Source: a virus
Virus record (IMG/VR): IMGVR_UViG_3300047462_000692
Location: 1-27,065 of that record
Length of the DNA: 27,065 nt
Strand: one strand, 5' to 3'
Under the pieces are notes generated by a model. That model made no database searches. It was not told where the DNA came from and worked only from the letters and a program-made list of their open reading frames with translations. Of the stretch, positions 7,966 through 16,165 are shown piece after piece. The translations under genes were made by a program, and so were the position numbers. The stretch's first letter is position 1; each line of letters starts with the position of its first letter.

Positions 7966-8180
7966 TGGCACGGGCGTCAAAGGCGCATGTCGGGGACCAG
8001 GTCGTGCTGCCGGAAGAACTGCCTTCCGGCGTGCGTCTTGAAAAGGTCTTTGGATTTGTCGACGAGTATGGCGATAGGTGGCATTGGGAGGCGGGACAGG
8101 TTGTTCACAATCCCGCTGTCGTCTCCATGCTACTGAACCGCAAGGCGCCGGTGGTCGTGATTGGGGGGTCTCTCGCATGA
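7965..8180 (+). CDS. small conserved phage head-region protein
   Basis: A 71-aa protein translationally coupled to the capsid gene by a TAATG junction. The core FGFVDEYGDRWHWEAGQVV followed by PAVVSMLLNRKAPV recalls small proteins often found right after capsid genes in proteobacterial phages. There is no membrane segment or signal peptide. The role is not known; a minor capsid or connector-assembly role is inferred from position only. It ends in a 4-nt overlap with the next gene. Confidence 0.6.
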   Translation: MARASKAHVGDQVVLPEELPSGVRLEKVFGFVDEYGDRWHWEAGQVVHNPAVVSMLLNRKAPVVVIGGSLA

Positions 8181-8632
8181 GCAACAGCGTTACCGAGACC
8201 GATCCCTCCCAAGAATACGTTAGCAGCGCCCTTACCGATGACGAAAAGGCAAATATCCGGCGCTTCTGCGGTTATCCGGCTTATGGCGCCGGGCCTTCCG
8301 GCTTTCAAGGATGGCGGTTTTTTCAAGCCTATGGGTTGCTGGAATACCGTTTAGGCGTGCAGGCGGATGGGGTGACGCCCAACCTGGCGCCGGCTGAGCT
8401 GTCGATCCTGCGGCAGTATCTGGCTGCGCTTTATACGCTTGAGGCCGCCATTCCGGGCGCCGGTGTCAATCTCGACACCGCGTCCGCCGCGGTTTGGGTG
8501 CATAATCCGAATGAAGTTTTGGACCGGACGACGCTGTATGATGCGTGGTGCCGGCGGCTCTGTCAGTTTCTTGGTCTGCCGCCCGGACCTGGCCTGTCCG
8601 GGGGTAACAACAGCGTCAATCTGGTGGTTTGA
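8177..8632 (+). CDS. head-tail connector / adaptor protein (probable)
   Basis: The frame is open from 8078, but ATG 8177 overlaps the previous stop as ATGA and gives a 151-aa protein. The N-terminal LTDDEKANIRRFCGYPAYG motif, central LEYRLG and LSILRQYLAALYTLEAAIPGAG, and a helical C-terminal WCRRLCQFLG are typical of small helical adaptor proteins that bind beneath the portal. Immediate context (capsid, small protein, this, then a second connector) is the normal place for a head-completion protein. The exact homologue (gp6/gp15 type) cannot be fixed by eye. Confidence 0.65.
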   Translation: MSNSVTETDPSQEYVSSALTDDEKANIRRFCGYPAYGAGPSGFQGWRFFQAYGLLEYRLGVQADGVTPNLAPAELSILRQYLAALYTLEAAIPGAGVNLDTASAAVWVHNPNEVLDRTTLYDAWCRRLCQFLGLPPGPGLSGGNNSVNLVV

Positions 8633-9276
8633 TGGTAAGTGGCGCCGCTATTGCAGCGAAAGTTAATTACGGGCTTGGCATTTCGGGATCGAAGGCCGGT
8701 TTTCCGATGCAATGGTATCGGCCATCTGGAAGCGGTCCGGTCATCGCCAGCGGTAATCTGCTGGGGTCGGTGAATGCCATTGTTTCGCCGAACACAAATT
8801 TTCTCGCGGCCGCCGGTCAGTGGGGAAAGGGTGACCGGTTCGGGGCGTTTGATCCGACAGAGTTTTTGGCCGGCGATTATATTGTTGGGGCCGATACGCT
8901 TTTCGTGGCGGAGATTGTTCCGGCGGCAGCCGCCGTAAGGCTGGTTTTGTGCAATGAAATTTTGACCTGGTCGACGACGAGCGATCCGCCGCCAGGCCCG
9001 GGATTTCGGCCTGGGGTGCGGGTTGCGACACCGGTTGTGACGGGTTGGCCGGTTTGGCTGCAGCCTGCCGATAAGAAGTCTCCGAGCGAGATGCATTTGC
9101 CGGGTACGGTTGAGATGCCGAATGTTGTGGTGTTTCTTCCGGCCTCGATTCCGGGCCAGATCCTGCGTGGCGATCAGTTGCAGACGGCCGAACCTTTGCC
9201 GATCACCTATACGGTGGAAAATGCCATTTATTCGCCGAATGGCTGGCAGATTACCGCGATCCGCGCCGGCGCATAA
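8632..9276 (+). CDS. head-tail stopper / neck protein (probable)
   Basis: Start ATG 8632 overlaps the upstream stop as TGATG; a TTG three bases earlier is less likely. The 214-aa, beta-rich product contains QWYRPSGSG near the start and FLAGDYIVGADTLFVAEIVP in the middle, then VRLVLCNEILTWS. This arrangement (YRP, GDYLVG, FFVA, cN) recurs in connector proteins of alphaproteobacterial phages, as I remember them. It would close the head or join the neck to the tail. It is followed by a TAATG junction to the next frame. Confidence 0.6.
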   Translation: MVSGAAIAAKVNYGLGISGSKAGFPMQWYRPSGSGPVIASGNLLGSVNAIVSPNTNFLAAAGQWGKGDRFGAFDPTEFLAGDYIVGADTLFVAEIVPAAAAVRLVLCNEILTWSTTSDPPPGPGFRPGVRVATPVVTGWPVWLQPADKKSPSEMHLPGTVEMPNVVVFLPASIPGQILRGDQLQTAEPLPITYTVENAIYSPNGWQITAIRAGA

Positions 9277-9293
9277 TGATAAAGGAAATCGAG

Positions 9294-9971
9294 ATGACAA
9301 CGACAAACGCTGGAACGAATGCGGGCGCTGCGCTGGCCGCCGCCATTGAGAATGAGAACCTGCATAAAAGCGCGGCGCAAGCGAAGGCTCGGGCAGCCAA
9401 TGTTGCCACGGCTAAAAGCGCCGATCTGATTGCGCGAGCCGCGAGTGGCACCGAGGTGGATGCCGCTTGCCTGATGCAGGCGCAGGATGAAGCAAGGGTT
9501 GCTGCGGCCGAGTTCGACATTGCCAGCGCTATTCAACGCGGTGCGGAAAAGCGCAGGCAGGAGGCCGAAATTGCTGTCTGGTTTGAACAGGCGGAGCGCT
9601 TGAAAAATTCCGTCGAGCAGTGCTTGAACGAGAGATTTGCCGCGGCGGCCGCCGTGGATTCCTGTTTGGCGGAATTAAATCGCGCCATCGCGCGATTCAA
9701 TGAGGCGGGACAAAGCTTTTCGAATGCGAGAATTGCGGCATCTGGTTTTATGGCTGATCGGCAGGCCAGGCTGGCTGTCAACCCGGTTCTGGCGGCCATG
9801 CCTGCCGGCACGCATCCAAACGCGAGCAACAAGCACGGAGCGGAGGTGCGCCAAATCAGTGCTGCTATTTTCGATGCGGCCAGCGGATTGGAGCGGCTGA
9901 TACCGATTGCAAGCCTGGTGCAACGCGAAACGTTTCTTTGGGGCCGGGTATCTTCCGGATCCGGTTCGTAA
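9294..9971 (+). CDS. alanine-rich coiled-coil protein, unknown role
   Basis: ATG 9276 overlaps the upstream stop, but ATG 9294 has AAAGGAAA at a good distance and is preferred. The 225-aa protein is very rich in Ala, Glu, Arg and Gln, with a predicted long helical region from about 10 to 160 (for example AAQAKARAANVATAKSADLI), so a coiled coil is likely. There is no membrane segment. It lies between neck proteins. I do not recognise the family. A structural spacer or an assembly factor are both possible. Confidence 0.55.
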   Translation: MTTTNAGTNAGAALAAAIENENLHKSAAQAKARAANVATAKSADLIARAASGTEVDAACLMQAQDEARVAAAEFDIASAIQRGAEKRRQEAEIAVWFEQAERLKNSVEQCLNERFAAAAAVDSCLAELNRAIARFNEAGQSFSNARIAASGFMADRQARLAVNPVLAAMPAGTHPNASNKHGAEVRQISAAIFDAASGLERLIPIASLVQRETFLWGRVSSGSGS

Positions 9972-9989
9972 CTGAAGACGGCCTTTGTC

Positions 9990-10970
9990 ATGGCCACCAT
10001 AGACGACGTTGAGCAGGGCGTTTGCAATGCCCTGGCGGGGGTATTGTTTCCGGGCCAGGCCTATCTGGCGGGCGCGGTGGCGACGTGCGACGCCCCTTGG
10101 TCCGGGGCGATCGGGGCCCCGACCTACGCAATACAGGCAAAGCTTTATGTTGGGGAGCCGGTTACGGCCGGGCTTGAGGCGGATATTGCCGCTGGGATTT
10201 CGAATATTGGTGTGATGCGAATCGCCGGTGCGACGCGCGACGTGACGCGAACCAGTCCATATTGGGTGAAGACGAGTGCCAGCGCGCCAACATTTTTGGC
10301 CGCGGCTACCGAGGGTTGCGTAACTTTTGGTGGAACGGCCGGCGCGGGCCAGGTGGCGGGGGTGACGGCGGGGGGCGTTTGCTACGCCTATCGCATGTCC
10401 TCGATCGACAACCCGGCGACGGTCGCATCGGCGTTTGCTGCGGTTATTCCGGCCGCGGCTGCGAGCGGCGCCGTGCTGACGGCGGCTTCGATCCGTGCGG
10501 CAAATGTGGTCGCGGATCAATCGGCGTTCTGGCTGACCGGTCAGAACGAAACCCAGCTGCAGGTGGCCATTGTCGCAGTGCCGTTCGCAGGTGCGGATGG
10601 ACCGCTGGTTCGCGCTGCTTTGACGCGTGCCGTTTACGCCATCGAATCCGCCATGCGGCCGAATGGAAGCTTGACGCGTTTCATTGGGCTACCGGACGGC
10701 ACCACCGCGCAGATTACAGGGTCGGATGAGCGCGATGATGACACCGTGCGGCGCGATGATATGTGGCGGCGCTGGATTACGTTTCGGATAATATACGATG
10801 TTGGCATTAGCCAATTGCAGCCGGCCGCGTTGGCGCCGCTGGTTCTCTTTGGCGCCGATGCGGCGGAGATACAGTGGGCTGGTAATGGCGCCCCGGTGGC
10901 GGGAATTCTTACCGATGGCGCTGGTCATGTCCTTACCGATGCGAGCGGCGATTTGCTTGGAGCCTACTGA
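9990..10970 (+). CDS. neck / tail-completion structural protein (probable)
   Basis: A 326-aa protein starting at ATG 9990 without a strong ribosome site. The N-terminal part has GATRDVTRTSPYW (about 79-91). The middle has TEGCVTFGGTAGAGQVAGV. Around 190-220 the LQVAIVAVPFAGADGPLVRAAL stretch and later WRRWITFRIIYDVGIS suggest a mixed alpha/beta fold similar to tail-terminator domains, embedded in a larger protein. The C-terminus (GVLTDGxGxVLTDASGD-like, about 305-323) looks like a small repeat that could be surface exposed. Position immediately before the tail module supports a tail-completion role. It directly abuts the next start (TGA then ATG). Confidence 0.5.
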   Translation: MATIDDVEQGVCNALAGVLFPGQAYLAGAVATCDAPWSGAIGAPTYAIQAKLYVGEPVTAGLEADIAAGISNIGVMRIAGATRDVTRTSPYWVKTSASAPTFLAAATEGCVTFGGTAGAGQVAGVTAGGVCYAYRMSSIDNPATVASAFAAVIPAAAASGAVLTAASIRAANVVADQSAFWLTGQNETQLQVAIVAVPFAGADGPLVRAALTRAVYAIESAMRPNGSLTRFIGLPDGTTAQITGSDERDDDTVRRDDMWRRWITFRIIYDVGISQLQPAALAPLVLFGADAAEIQWAGNGAPVAGILTDGAGHVLTDASGDLLGAY

Positions 10971-11750
10971 ATGACCAATGCCGTTACGATCAATGCGCCG
11001 ATGGTGGCGTCGGTGGGAGTCGCGTTTCCGGTCAACGGTACGGTGAGCCCGGCGGGAGATGCCGTGCAGCTGCAGCTTGATACGCAAACGATCACGCTGC
11101 CGAGCGGTCCGTGGGAAACGGCAACCACAGCGGCGGGCGTGTTTGCGGGGGCAATGGAGATTGTGGCGCCCGGGACCTGGTATGTCTGGGCGTATGATCC
11201 AGTCTCCGGCGCGTCAGCGGTTTCTGCCGCCATCTCCGTGGCGGCGGCTTTTCTAAATGCCGTGGAAGCAATTCCGGTTTCGATTTCCGTGGCGGCGTCG
11301 TTGCTCGGCGGTAGTGCTGCAGGTGAAACACCGGACGAACTGACGATTGCGGCCGCTGCAACCGATACCGATACCGCGTTGGTCGCTCAGAGCGGAAAAG
11401 TGCTTTTCGCGCAACCGTTCTCGGCAATTTGGACATGGATACAAGAGCATTTACCCGGCTATTTGATGCCGCAGGTGACAATTGCGGCCGCTGGAACCGT
11501 CCAGCTCGATAATTCGGCGCATAATCAGCGGATTTTGCTGATTACCGCGGCCGGCGTGACGATCTCGCCGCTTGTGAGTTCGATGGGGCCCGGCTTTATC
11601 TGCGATGTGATTAATGCGTCCGGATCGACTGTGGCCCTTTTGGGACTGGCCACGAATTCGGGTGCTAACACAATTGCTGTCGGTGGTATTGCACGCATTC
11701 TGGCCGCCACGCCGCCAGGTGGATCTTTGACTGTGTACGCGAAACTATGA
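10971..11750 (+). CDS. Ig-like domain protein with fibre-like C-terminus
   Basis: A 259-aa protein. Residues 10-90 form one Ig-like beta-sandwich of the same type that occurs twice in the protein encoded at 13459: compare GTVSPAGDAVQLQL and GTWYVWAYDPVSGASAVSAAISV with the GTVSP...AVQVGLSS and GTFYIWAEQTA...AVSAAL patterns there. Residues about 150-168 (FSAIWTWIQEHLPGYLM) link to a C-terminal beta region (GFICDVINASGSTVALLG, GANTIAVGGIARIL) that resembles fibre or decoration domains. It may decorate the virion or form part of an adhesin. It ends in an ATGA overlap with the esterase gene, so the two are translated together. Confidence 0.6.
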   Translation: MTNAVTINAPMVASVGVAFPVNGTVSPAGDAVQLQLDTQTITLPSGPWETATTAAGVFAGAMEIVAPGTWYVWAYDPVSGASAVSAAISVAAAFLNAVEAIPVSISVAASLLGGSAAGETPDELTIAAAATDTDTALVAQSGKVLFAQPFSAIWTWIQEHLPGYLMPQVTIAAAGTVQLDNSAHNQRILLITAAGVTISPLVSSMGPGFICDVINASGSTVALLGLATNSGANTIAVGGIARILAATPPGGSLTVYAKL

Positions 11751-13165
11751 CGGCCGTCGATATCACGAGTCTCGGACGATTGGTTCTTGCGGCACCGGGA
11801 GCGGTTCTGCAAAGCGACGTTTCAACTGGCGGCGGGTCGGGCGGTGGCGATGGCGGTGGTGGCGCAAGTGGTCTTGCAAACATCACCTTGCTCAGCGGGC
11901 CTGGCCAGAGCAATGCCGGCTATGCGGAGACCCAGGACGGCGCGTTTCTGGCGATGGTTCAAGCGACTTCGTTCTACTTACAGGGAACGGGTACGCCCGC
12001 CGAGCTGACATCCTGGGTGAACGCCGGCCAGGCGGGTACGGAAGTCTCGGGTATTGGCGTGATGGAGATTGTCACTCCCACCTTGTACAATGCAGCCTTC
12101 CTGGCGAATTCCGCCGGTGCGTCGTTTTCCGCGGCAACGGCGGCGGAAGCTAGCCTTGGCACCTGCGGAACCGGGTATTCGGATTATGTGGCTGGATTGA
12201 ACAACACCCAGCTCGGGCAAGTCCAGGCGCTGGTTTCGTATTGGGGAGAGAATGATAGCCTCGAATACGGCCCGGCGGATAAGGCGGTTTATAAGGCGGC
12301 ATTGGCGAACCTGCTGGCACAGGTGAGGGCCATGCTGGGCAGGACGGCAGCTGAACTGCCAATGATTTTTTTTGGCCCGCCTTATGGACTGCTACCGAAT
12401 TACATCACCTATCCGCCGACGTTACGCGAAGCTTGGGCGGAACTGGATGCTGATCCGGCGCAGAATTTTTATTGGGCGGTACGGCAGACTTATGACACGA
12501 TTTCTCGCAATGAAACGTGGAACGCGGTTACGGGTGTTGCGAGCGGCGGCAATACCGATGGCGGCCACAGGAGTGCGACCGATAATGTGACGCTGTTCAA
12601 ACGCGCGGCACTGCCGGCGGCGCGGGCGATATTGATGGCAAACGGCTTGCCGGCTGCGCTGATTCCGGTGTCTCTCGGCTCGGGGCTTGGGCCGTCGATA
12701 ACGGATGCAGCGCTCGTTGGCACGGATCTGACGGTTACGATTACGCATGATGGCGGCGATGACCTGATCGTGCCGCTTCTGGCTAGCCAGGGCGTTGGTT
12801 TCTCGGTCATGGATGGTGGCGACACCGCCGCGCCCGGAAATATCATCCAGGCAACGTCGTGCATTCGAATCGACTCGACCCATCTGCTCGTGACGTTGGC
12901 GCGTGCGCCGGTAAATCCGCATACCGAATGCCGGCTTTTGTACCCTTGGGCGGGAGAATATTGGACTGTGCAACCGGATAGCGAAATTGGCCGGGGTTGC
13001 GCGGTGACGGATAATTTTTCGGTCGTCGCTAAACCAGCGGGTTTCGATATCAATGCGACACTCGGCACGGGCTGGGCGGCCAATATGCCGCTTTGCACAC
13101 CGGTAACCGTTACGGGAACGGGTTCATCCGCGAGCGCGGAATTTGGAATATCACTCAGTTCCTGA
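11747..13165 (+). CDS. SGNH/GDSL carbohydrate esterase-like protein
   Basis: A 472-aa protein coupled by ATGA to the gene before it. A Gly-rich linker (28-39) leads to LLSGPGQSNAGY, with Ser55 in a GQSN block as in sialate O-acetylesterase and CE6-type SGNH hydrolases. SYWGENDSL (164-172) replaces the usual G-x-N-D block, and DGGHRS (271-276) supplies the catalytic Asp/His pair (D271, H274). Residues about 300-472 form a beta-rich C-terminal region, probably for binding or trimer formation. Such an enzyme would remove acetyl groups from capsule or O-antigen during adsorption. There is no signal peptide, as expected for a virion protein. Position far from the tail fibre gene is unusual. Confidence 0.78.
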   Translation: MTAVDITSLGRLVLAAPGAVLQSDVSTGGGSGGGDGGGGASGLANITLLSGPGQSNAGYAETQDGAFLAMVQATSFYLQGTGTPAELTSWVNAGQAGTEVSGIGVMEIVTPTLYNAAFLANSAGASFSAATAAEASLGTCGTGYSDYVAGLNNTQLGQVQALVSYWGENDSLEYGPADKAVYKAALANLLAQVRAMLGRTAAELPMIFFGPPYGLLPNYITYPPTLREAWAELDADPAQNFYWAVRQTYDTISRNETWNAVTGVASGGNTDGGHRSATDNVTLFKRAALPAARAILMANGLPAALIPVSLGSGLGPSITDAALVGTDLTVTITHDGGDDLIVPLLASQGVGFSVMDGGDTAAPGNIIQATSCIRIDSTHLLVTLARAPVNPHTECRLLYPWAGEYWTVQPDSEIGRGCAVTDNFSVVAKPAGFDINATLGTGWAANMPLCTPVTVTGTGSSASAEFGISLSS

Positions 13166-13175
13166 TTGGACAGCC

Positions 13176-13448
13176 ATGCCAGAAGAAGAAGTGAGTCTCA
13201 GCGTGCTTAAATCCGAGGTCGCGCGGCTCAGTATCGACTTCTATGCGCACGCAAAGAGGGTCGATGACTATATTTTGAAGATCATGGAATTTATTTCCGA
13301 AGAGATTGGCGCCCGGAAAGAGCGCGAGAAGACCATATCCGAACGAGCGGCGTCGATCGAAATGACGTGGACGAAAGTCATGGCGATGGCGGCGATGATT
13401 GGCGCCGCCACCTCGCTCCCGGCGATCTTTCACTTTATCCATCCATAG
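13176..13448 (+). CDS. small coiled-coil protein with C-terminal membrane segment
   Basis: ATG 13176 is chosen over the upstream frame start at 13143, which overlaps the esterase. The 90-aa product starts with a charged helical region (about 1-68, with REREKTISERA-like heptads) and ends with one hydrophobic helix, MAMAAMIGAATSLPAIFHFI (about 69-88). This layout resembles XhlA-type holin-associated or other membrane-anchored coiled-coil proteins. In the middle of a virion cassette it could also be an inner-membrane superinfection factor. The function is not known. There is no detectable strong ribosome site, so coupling to the esterase stop 11 nt upstream is likely. Confidence 0.55.
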   Translation: MPEEEVSLSVLKSEVARLSIDFYAHAKRVDDYILKIMEFISEEIGARKEREKTISERAASIEMTWTKVMAMAAMIGAATSLPAIFHFIHP

Positions 13449-13458
13449 AGGATTTCGC

Positions 13459-14529
13459 ATGGTATTTGCTCCAACGCCGCCGCGCACGCAATTGCCGGCG
13501 CAGCTACTGCCGCTGTCGTCAATTACTTCGACGGCAATTCAACAAGCCGGCGGATCTTCGGGGTCAATCGCGCTTGTTAGCCCGCCAACGACCGGCACGG
13601 CAGGGACTGCCTTGGCGTTGACGGGTACAGTTTCACCATCGGGCGCGGCCGTGCAGGTTGGCCTCTCATCTTCGGCCAGCAGCACGCCATCAAGCTGGGT
13701 CTCGGCAACGGTGTCGGGTACAGGGTGGACCGCGTCCCTCACCCCTTCCAGTGGCGGTACATTTTATATTTGGGCGGAGCAGACCGCGACACCTTCGGTG
13801 CAGGCGATTTCGGCGGCCGTCACCGTCGGTTCGGGTGCCAGCGTGGCGATTACCAGCCCACCCAGTATTGGCACGGTTGGGACGGCGCTTGCGCTGGCTG
13901 GAACGGTTTCGCCAGGCTCGACCGCCGTGCAGGTCGGGCTCTCGAGCTCGGCAAGCGTGGCGCCGACCAGTTGGATCAATGCGACGATATCCGGCACCGG
14001 ATGGACGGCTGCGCTTACGCCCTCAACAGCCGGTACATTTTACATCTGGGCTGAACAAACGGCTGCGCCATCCGTTAAGGCCGTATCCGCTGCTCTGGTT
14101 GTTTCGACGGCGGGCGGATCGGCGCTGTCCTACAGTCTCATCAGCGGATCCGGCAACGGATCGCTTACGGGCACCACACTTGCCACGACGAGCTCCGGAT
14201 CGGCGCCGGCGGTGGATTGGACTTCGAGCATTGTGCACGCGGCAACGGATGTGGCGCCGAATGTCACGCTCTCCGCAATTGGCAGCATAGCGGCTGCAAA
14301 ATTCTGGTTCGATACGACCAGTACGGGCGTTGCGCCGGGAACCTATGGCAACGGATTGTTCAATGGCGCTGCGGTCGCATTCTATGCCTTTGCCGATGGA
14401 TTTGGCACCCCAACCTGTGCTCCGGCGGCGCCCAGTAGCGCGGGTACCTATTACGGCAAGTACGCTTTTTACAACAGCTCCGGCACGCTGCTTGGCGTGT
14501 TTAGCACCAGCGCCATCACCGTTACCTAA
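13459..14529 (+). CDS. tandem Ig-like repeat structural protein
   Basis: The frame runs back to 13399, but ATG 13459 behind AGAGGA avoids the previous gene. The 356-aa protein has two tandem Ig-like domains (about 36-123 and 128-215) offset by 92 residues: ALALTGTVSPSGAAVQVGLS versus ALALAGTVSPGSTAVQVGLS, and GTFYIWAEQTATPSVQAIS versus GTFYIWAEQTAAPSVKAVS. A C-terminal 140-residue beta-rich domain follows (KFWFDTTSTGVAPGTYGNG, YYGKYAFYNSSGTLLGVFST). Ig-like repeats on phage capsids and tails usually bind host-surface or mucin glycans. It shares its Ig type with the protein at 10971, bracketing the esterase. It lies 15 nt before the sheath gene. Confidence 0.65.
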   Translation: MVFAPTPPRTQLPAQLLPLSSITSTAIQQAGGSSGSIALVSPPTTGTAGTALALTGTVSPSGAAVQVGLSSSASSTPSSWVSATVSGTGWTASLTPSSGGTFYIWAEQTATPSVQAISAAVTVGSGASVAITSPPSIGTVGTALALAGTVSPGSTAVQVGLSSSASVAPTSWINATISGTGWTAALTPSTAGTFYIWAEQTAAPSVKAVSAALVVSTAGGSALSYSLISGSGNGSLTGTTLATTSSGSAPAVDWTSSIVHAATDVAPNVTLSAIGSIAAAKFWFDTTSTGVAPGTYGNGLFNGAAVAFYAFADGFGTPTCAPAAPSSAGTYYGKYAFYNSSGTLLGVFSTSAITVT

Positions 14530-14544
14530 AAAGGAATGATCTGA

Positions 14545-16092
14545 ATGACCATTGTACAACAGGGCGCGATCAACACGACCGCGCTGATTGTTCCCGATCT
14601 GTACGTGCAGATCGTTCCGCCGCAAAATCTGCTGCTGAACGGCGTGCCAACCGATGTGCTGGGCGTGGTTGGCACGGCGCCCTGGGGGCCGGTGAATTCG
14701 CCCGTCATTGCGGGCAGCATGAGCGACTTCGCGGCCTCGTTCGGCACGCTTGTCAACCGAAAATATGATCTTGGGACCCAGGTGGCGATTGCGGTGCTGC
14801 AAGGGGCGTCGAATTTTCGATTGGTGCGAGTTACCGACGGCACCGATACGAAAGCTGATATCGTTATTCAGAGCACCTGCCTTACCATCACCGCAAAATA
14901 CACAGGCAGCGCCGGTAATGGGATTGTCGTTACCCTTGCTGCGGGCTCGGCCGCCAATACCACCCAGGCGGTCGTGACCCTGCCGGGCGCGACGCCGGAG
15001 ATTTATAATAATATTGCCGGAACCGGAAACGCGTTCTGGGTCAACCTGGCCGCCGCGATCAATAGCGGCAACAGCGCGTTGCGCGGGCCGTCGCAGCTGG
15101 TCACCGCGGTTGCCGGCGCCGGCACCGCGGCTCCGGCCTTGACGAGTTACACGCTGGCCGGTGGAACCGATGGCGTAACCTCGATTACCACCGCTTCGCT
15201 GATCGGCGTTGACTTCGCGCCGCGCACCGGCATGTATGCGCTGCGGGGGCAAGGTTGCGGTGTCGGCGTGCTTGCGGACCTTGACGATTCCACCTCTTGG
15301 ACGACGCAGGTTGCCTTCGGTCTTTCCGAAGGCGTGTATATGGTGATGACTGGTCCGGCCGGTGATAACATCACCAATGCGGTTTCGACGAAAGCCAATG
15401 TTGGGTTGGATAGTTATGCCGGGAAGCTGATGTTCGGGGATTGGCTGTACTGGTATGATCCGGTAAATGCCGTGACGCGTGCGTGCTCGCCGGCCGCCTT
15501 TGCCGCGGGCCGTCTCGCTAACTTGTCGCCCGAACAGTCATCACTCAACAAGCAAATCTATGGCGTGGTTTCAAGCCAGAAGTCAGGTGCTCCGGGGTCG
15601 CCGACCTATTCCACCTACGCAACCGCCGACCTTTCCGCGTTGCTTGGGGCCGGCATCGACGTGATCTCGAACCCGCAGCCCGGCGGCGCCTATTGGGGCG
15701 TTCGCGGCGGCTTTAACACGTCGTCAAACGCTGTTATCGACGGCGACAATTACACGCGCCTTACCAATTATATCGCTGCGACGCTGTCGGCGGGGATGGG
15801 ACAATATGTGGGGCAATTGGTCAACACGACGCTGTTTCAAAACATCAAGGCGACGCTGCTTTCTTTCCTGAGCGGGATGCTCACTCAGGGGCTGCTGGGT
15901 AGTAGCGATGGAACACTGCCTTTCGCGGTCGTTTGCGATACCACAAATAACCCGCTTAGCCGCACTGCGCTCGGCTATGTTCAGGCTGATGTGCAAGTGC
16001 AATATCAGGCGATCAACGAGAAATTCATCGTCAACGTGCAGGGCGGCCAGTCCGTGGTGGTTTCGCAGACCGCGACCATTCCGCAGCAGTAA
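14545..16092 (+). CDS. contractile tail sheath protein
   Basis: A 515-aa protein with ATG 14545 behind AAAGGAATGA. The N-terminus (PDLYVQIVPPQNLLLNGVP, VVGTAPWGPVN) is the conserved sheath start of Mu gpL/P2 FI-like proteins. The central TLAGGTDGV followed by ALRGQGCGVGVLADL and a C-terminal region with the conserved VIDGDNYTRLTNYIAATL and NPLSRTALGYVQADVQVQYQ complete the family pattern. It polymerises around the tube and contracts at infection. This fixes the phage as a myovirus type. An accessory beta domain (about 105-205) is inserted after the N-terminal region, as is common. Confidence 0.95.
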   Translation: MTIVQQGAINTTALIVPDLYVQIVPPQNLLLNGVPTDVLGVVGTAPWGPVNSPVIAGSMSDFAASFGTLVNRKYDLGTQVAIAVLQGASNFRLVRVTDGTDTKADIVIQSTCLTITAKYTGSAGNGIVVTLAAGSAANTTQAVVTLPGATPEIYNNIAGTGNAFWVNLAAAINSGNSALRGPSQLVTAVAGAGTAAPALTSYTLAGGTDGVTSITTASLIGVDFAPRTGMYALRGQGCGVGVLADLDDSTSWTTQVAFGLSEGVYMVMTGPAGDNITNAVSTKANVGLDSYAGKLMFGDWLYWYDPVNAVTRACSPAAFAAGRLANLSPEQSSLNKQIYGVVSSQKSGAPGSPTYSTYATADLSALLGAGIDVISNPQPGGAYWGVRGGFNTSSNAVIDGDNYTRLTNYIAATLSAGMGQYVGQLVNTTLFQNIKATLLSFLSGMLTQGLLGSSDGTLPFAVVCDTTNNPLSRTALGYVQADVQVQYQAINEKFIVNVQGGQSVVVSQTATIPQQ

Positions 16093-16115
16093 AAGCCAGA
16101 GTTCAGCCGGTTAAA

Positions 16116-16140
16116 CCAACGTTGTGAGGCGTTGGGGTTT
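16116..16140 (+). terminator. weak intrinsic terminator / attenuator between sheath and tube
   Basis: CCAACG (16116-16121) and CGTTGG (16130-16135) form a 6-bp stem with an 8-nt loop, extendable by AA/TT pairs with a bulge, and are followed by GGTTTTGTT. This shape is that of a weak Rho-independent terminator. Between two genes needed in similar amounts it would act as partial attenuator or 3'-end stabiliser rather than a full stop. Confidence 0.5.
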
Positions 16141-16165
16141 TGTTCCGTTCACAAGGAATTGTATC

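Noticed and set aside
10262-10729. Plus-strand frame of 155 codons inside the neck gene
   Set aside because: Cys/Arg/Gly-rich shadow; the enclosing frame is longer and fits the operon.
12490-13098. Minus-strand frame of 202 codons over the esterase
   Set aside because: Shadow of the esterase gene, whose catalytic blocks lie in order on the plus strand.
14023-15252. Long open frame (409 codons) on the minus strand
   Set aside because: Antisense to the Ig-repeat and sheath genes, which are well supported. The translation is Arg/Gly/His-rich and low in recognisable folds, as expected for a shadow frame in GC-rich DNA.
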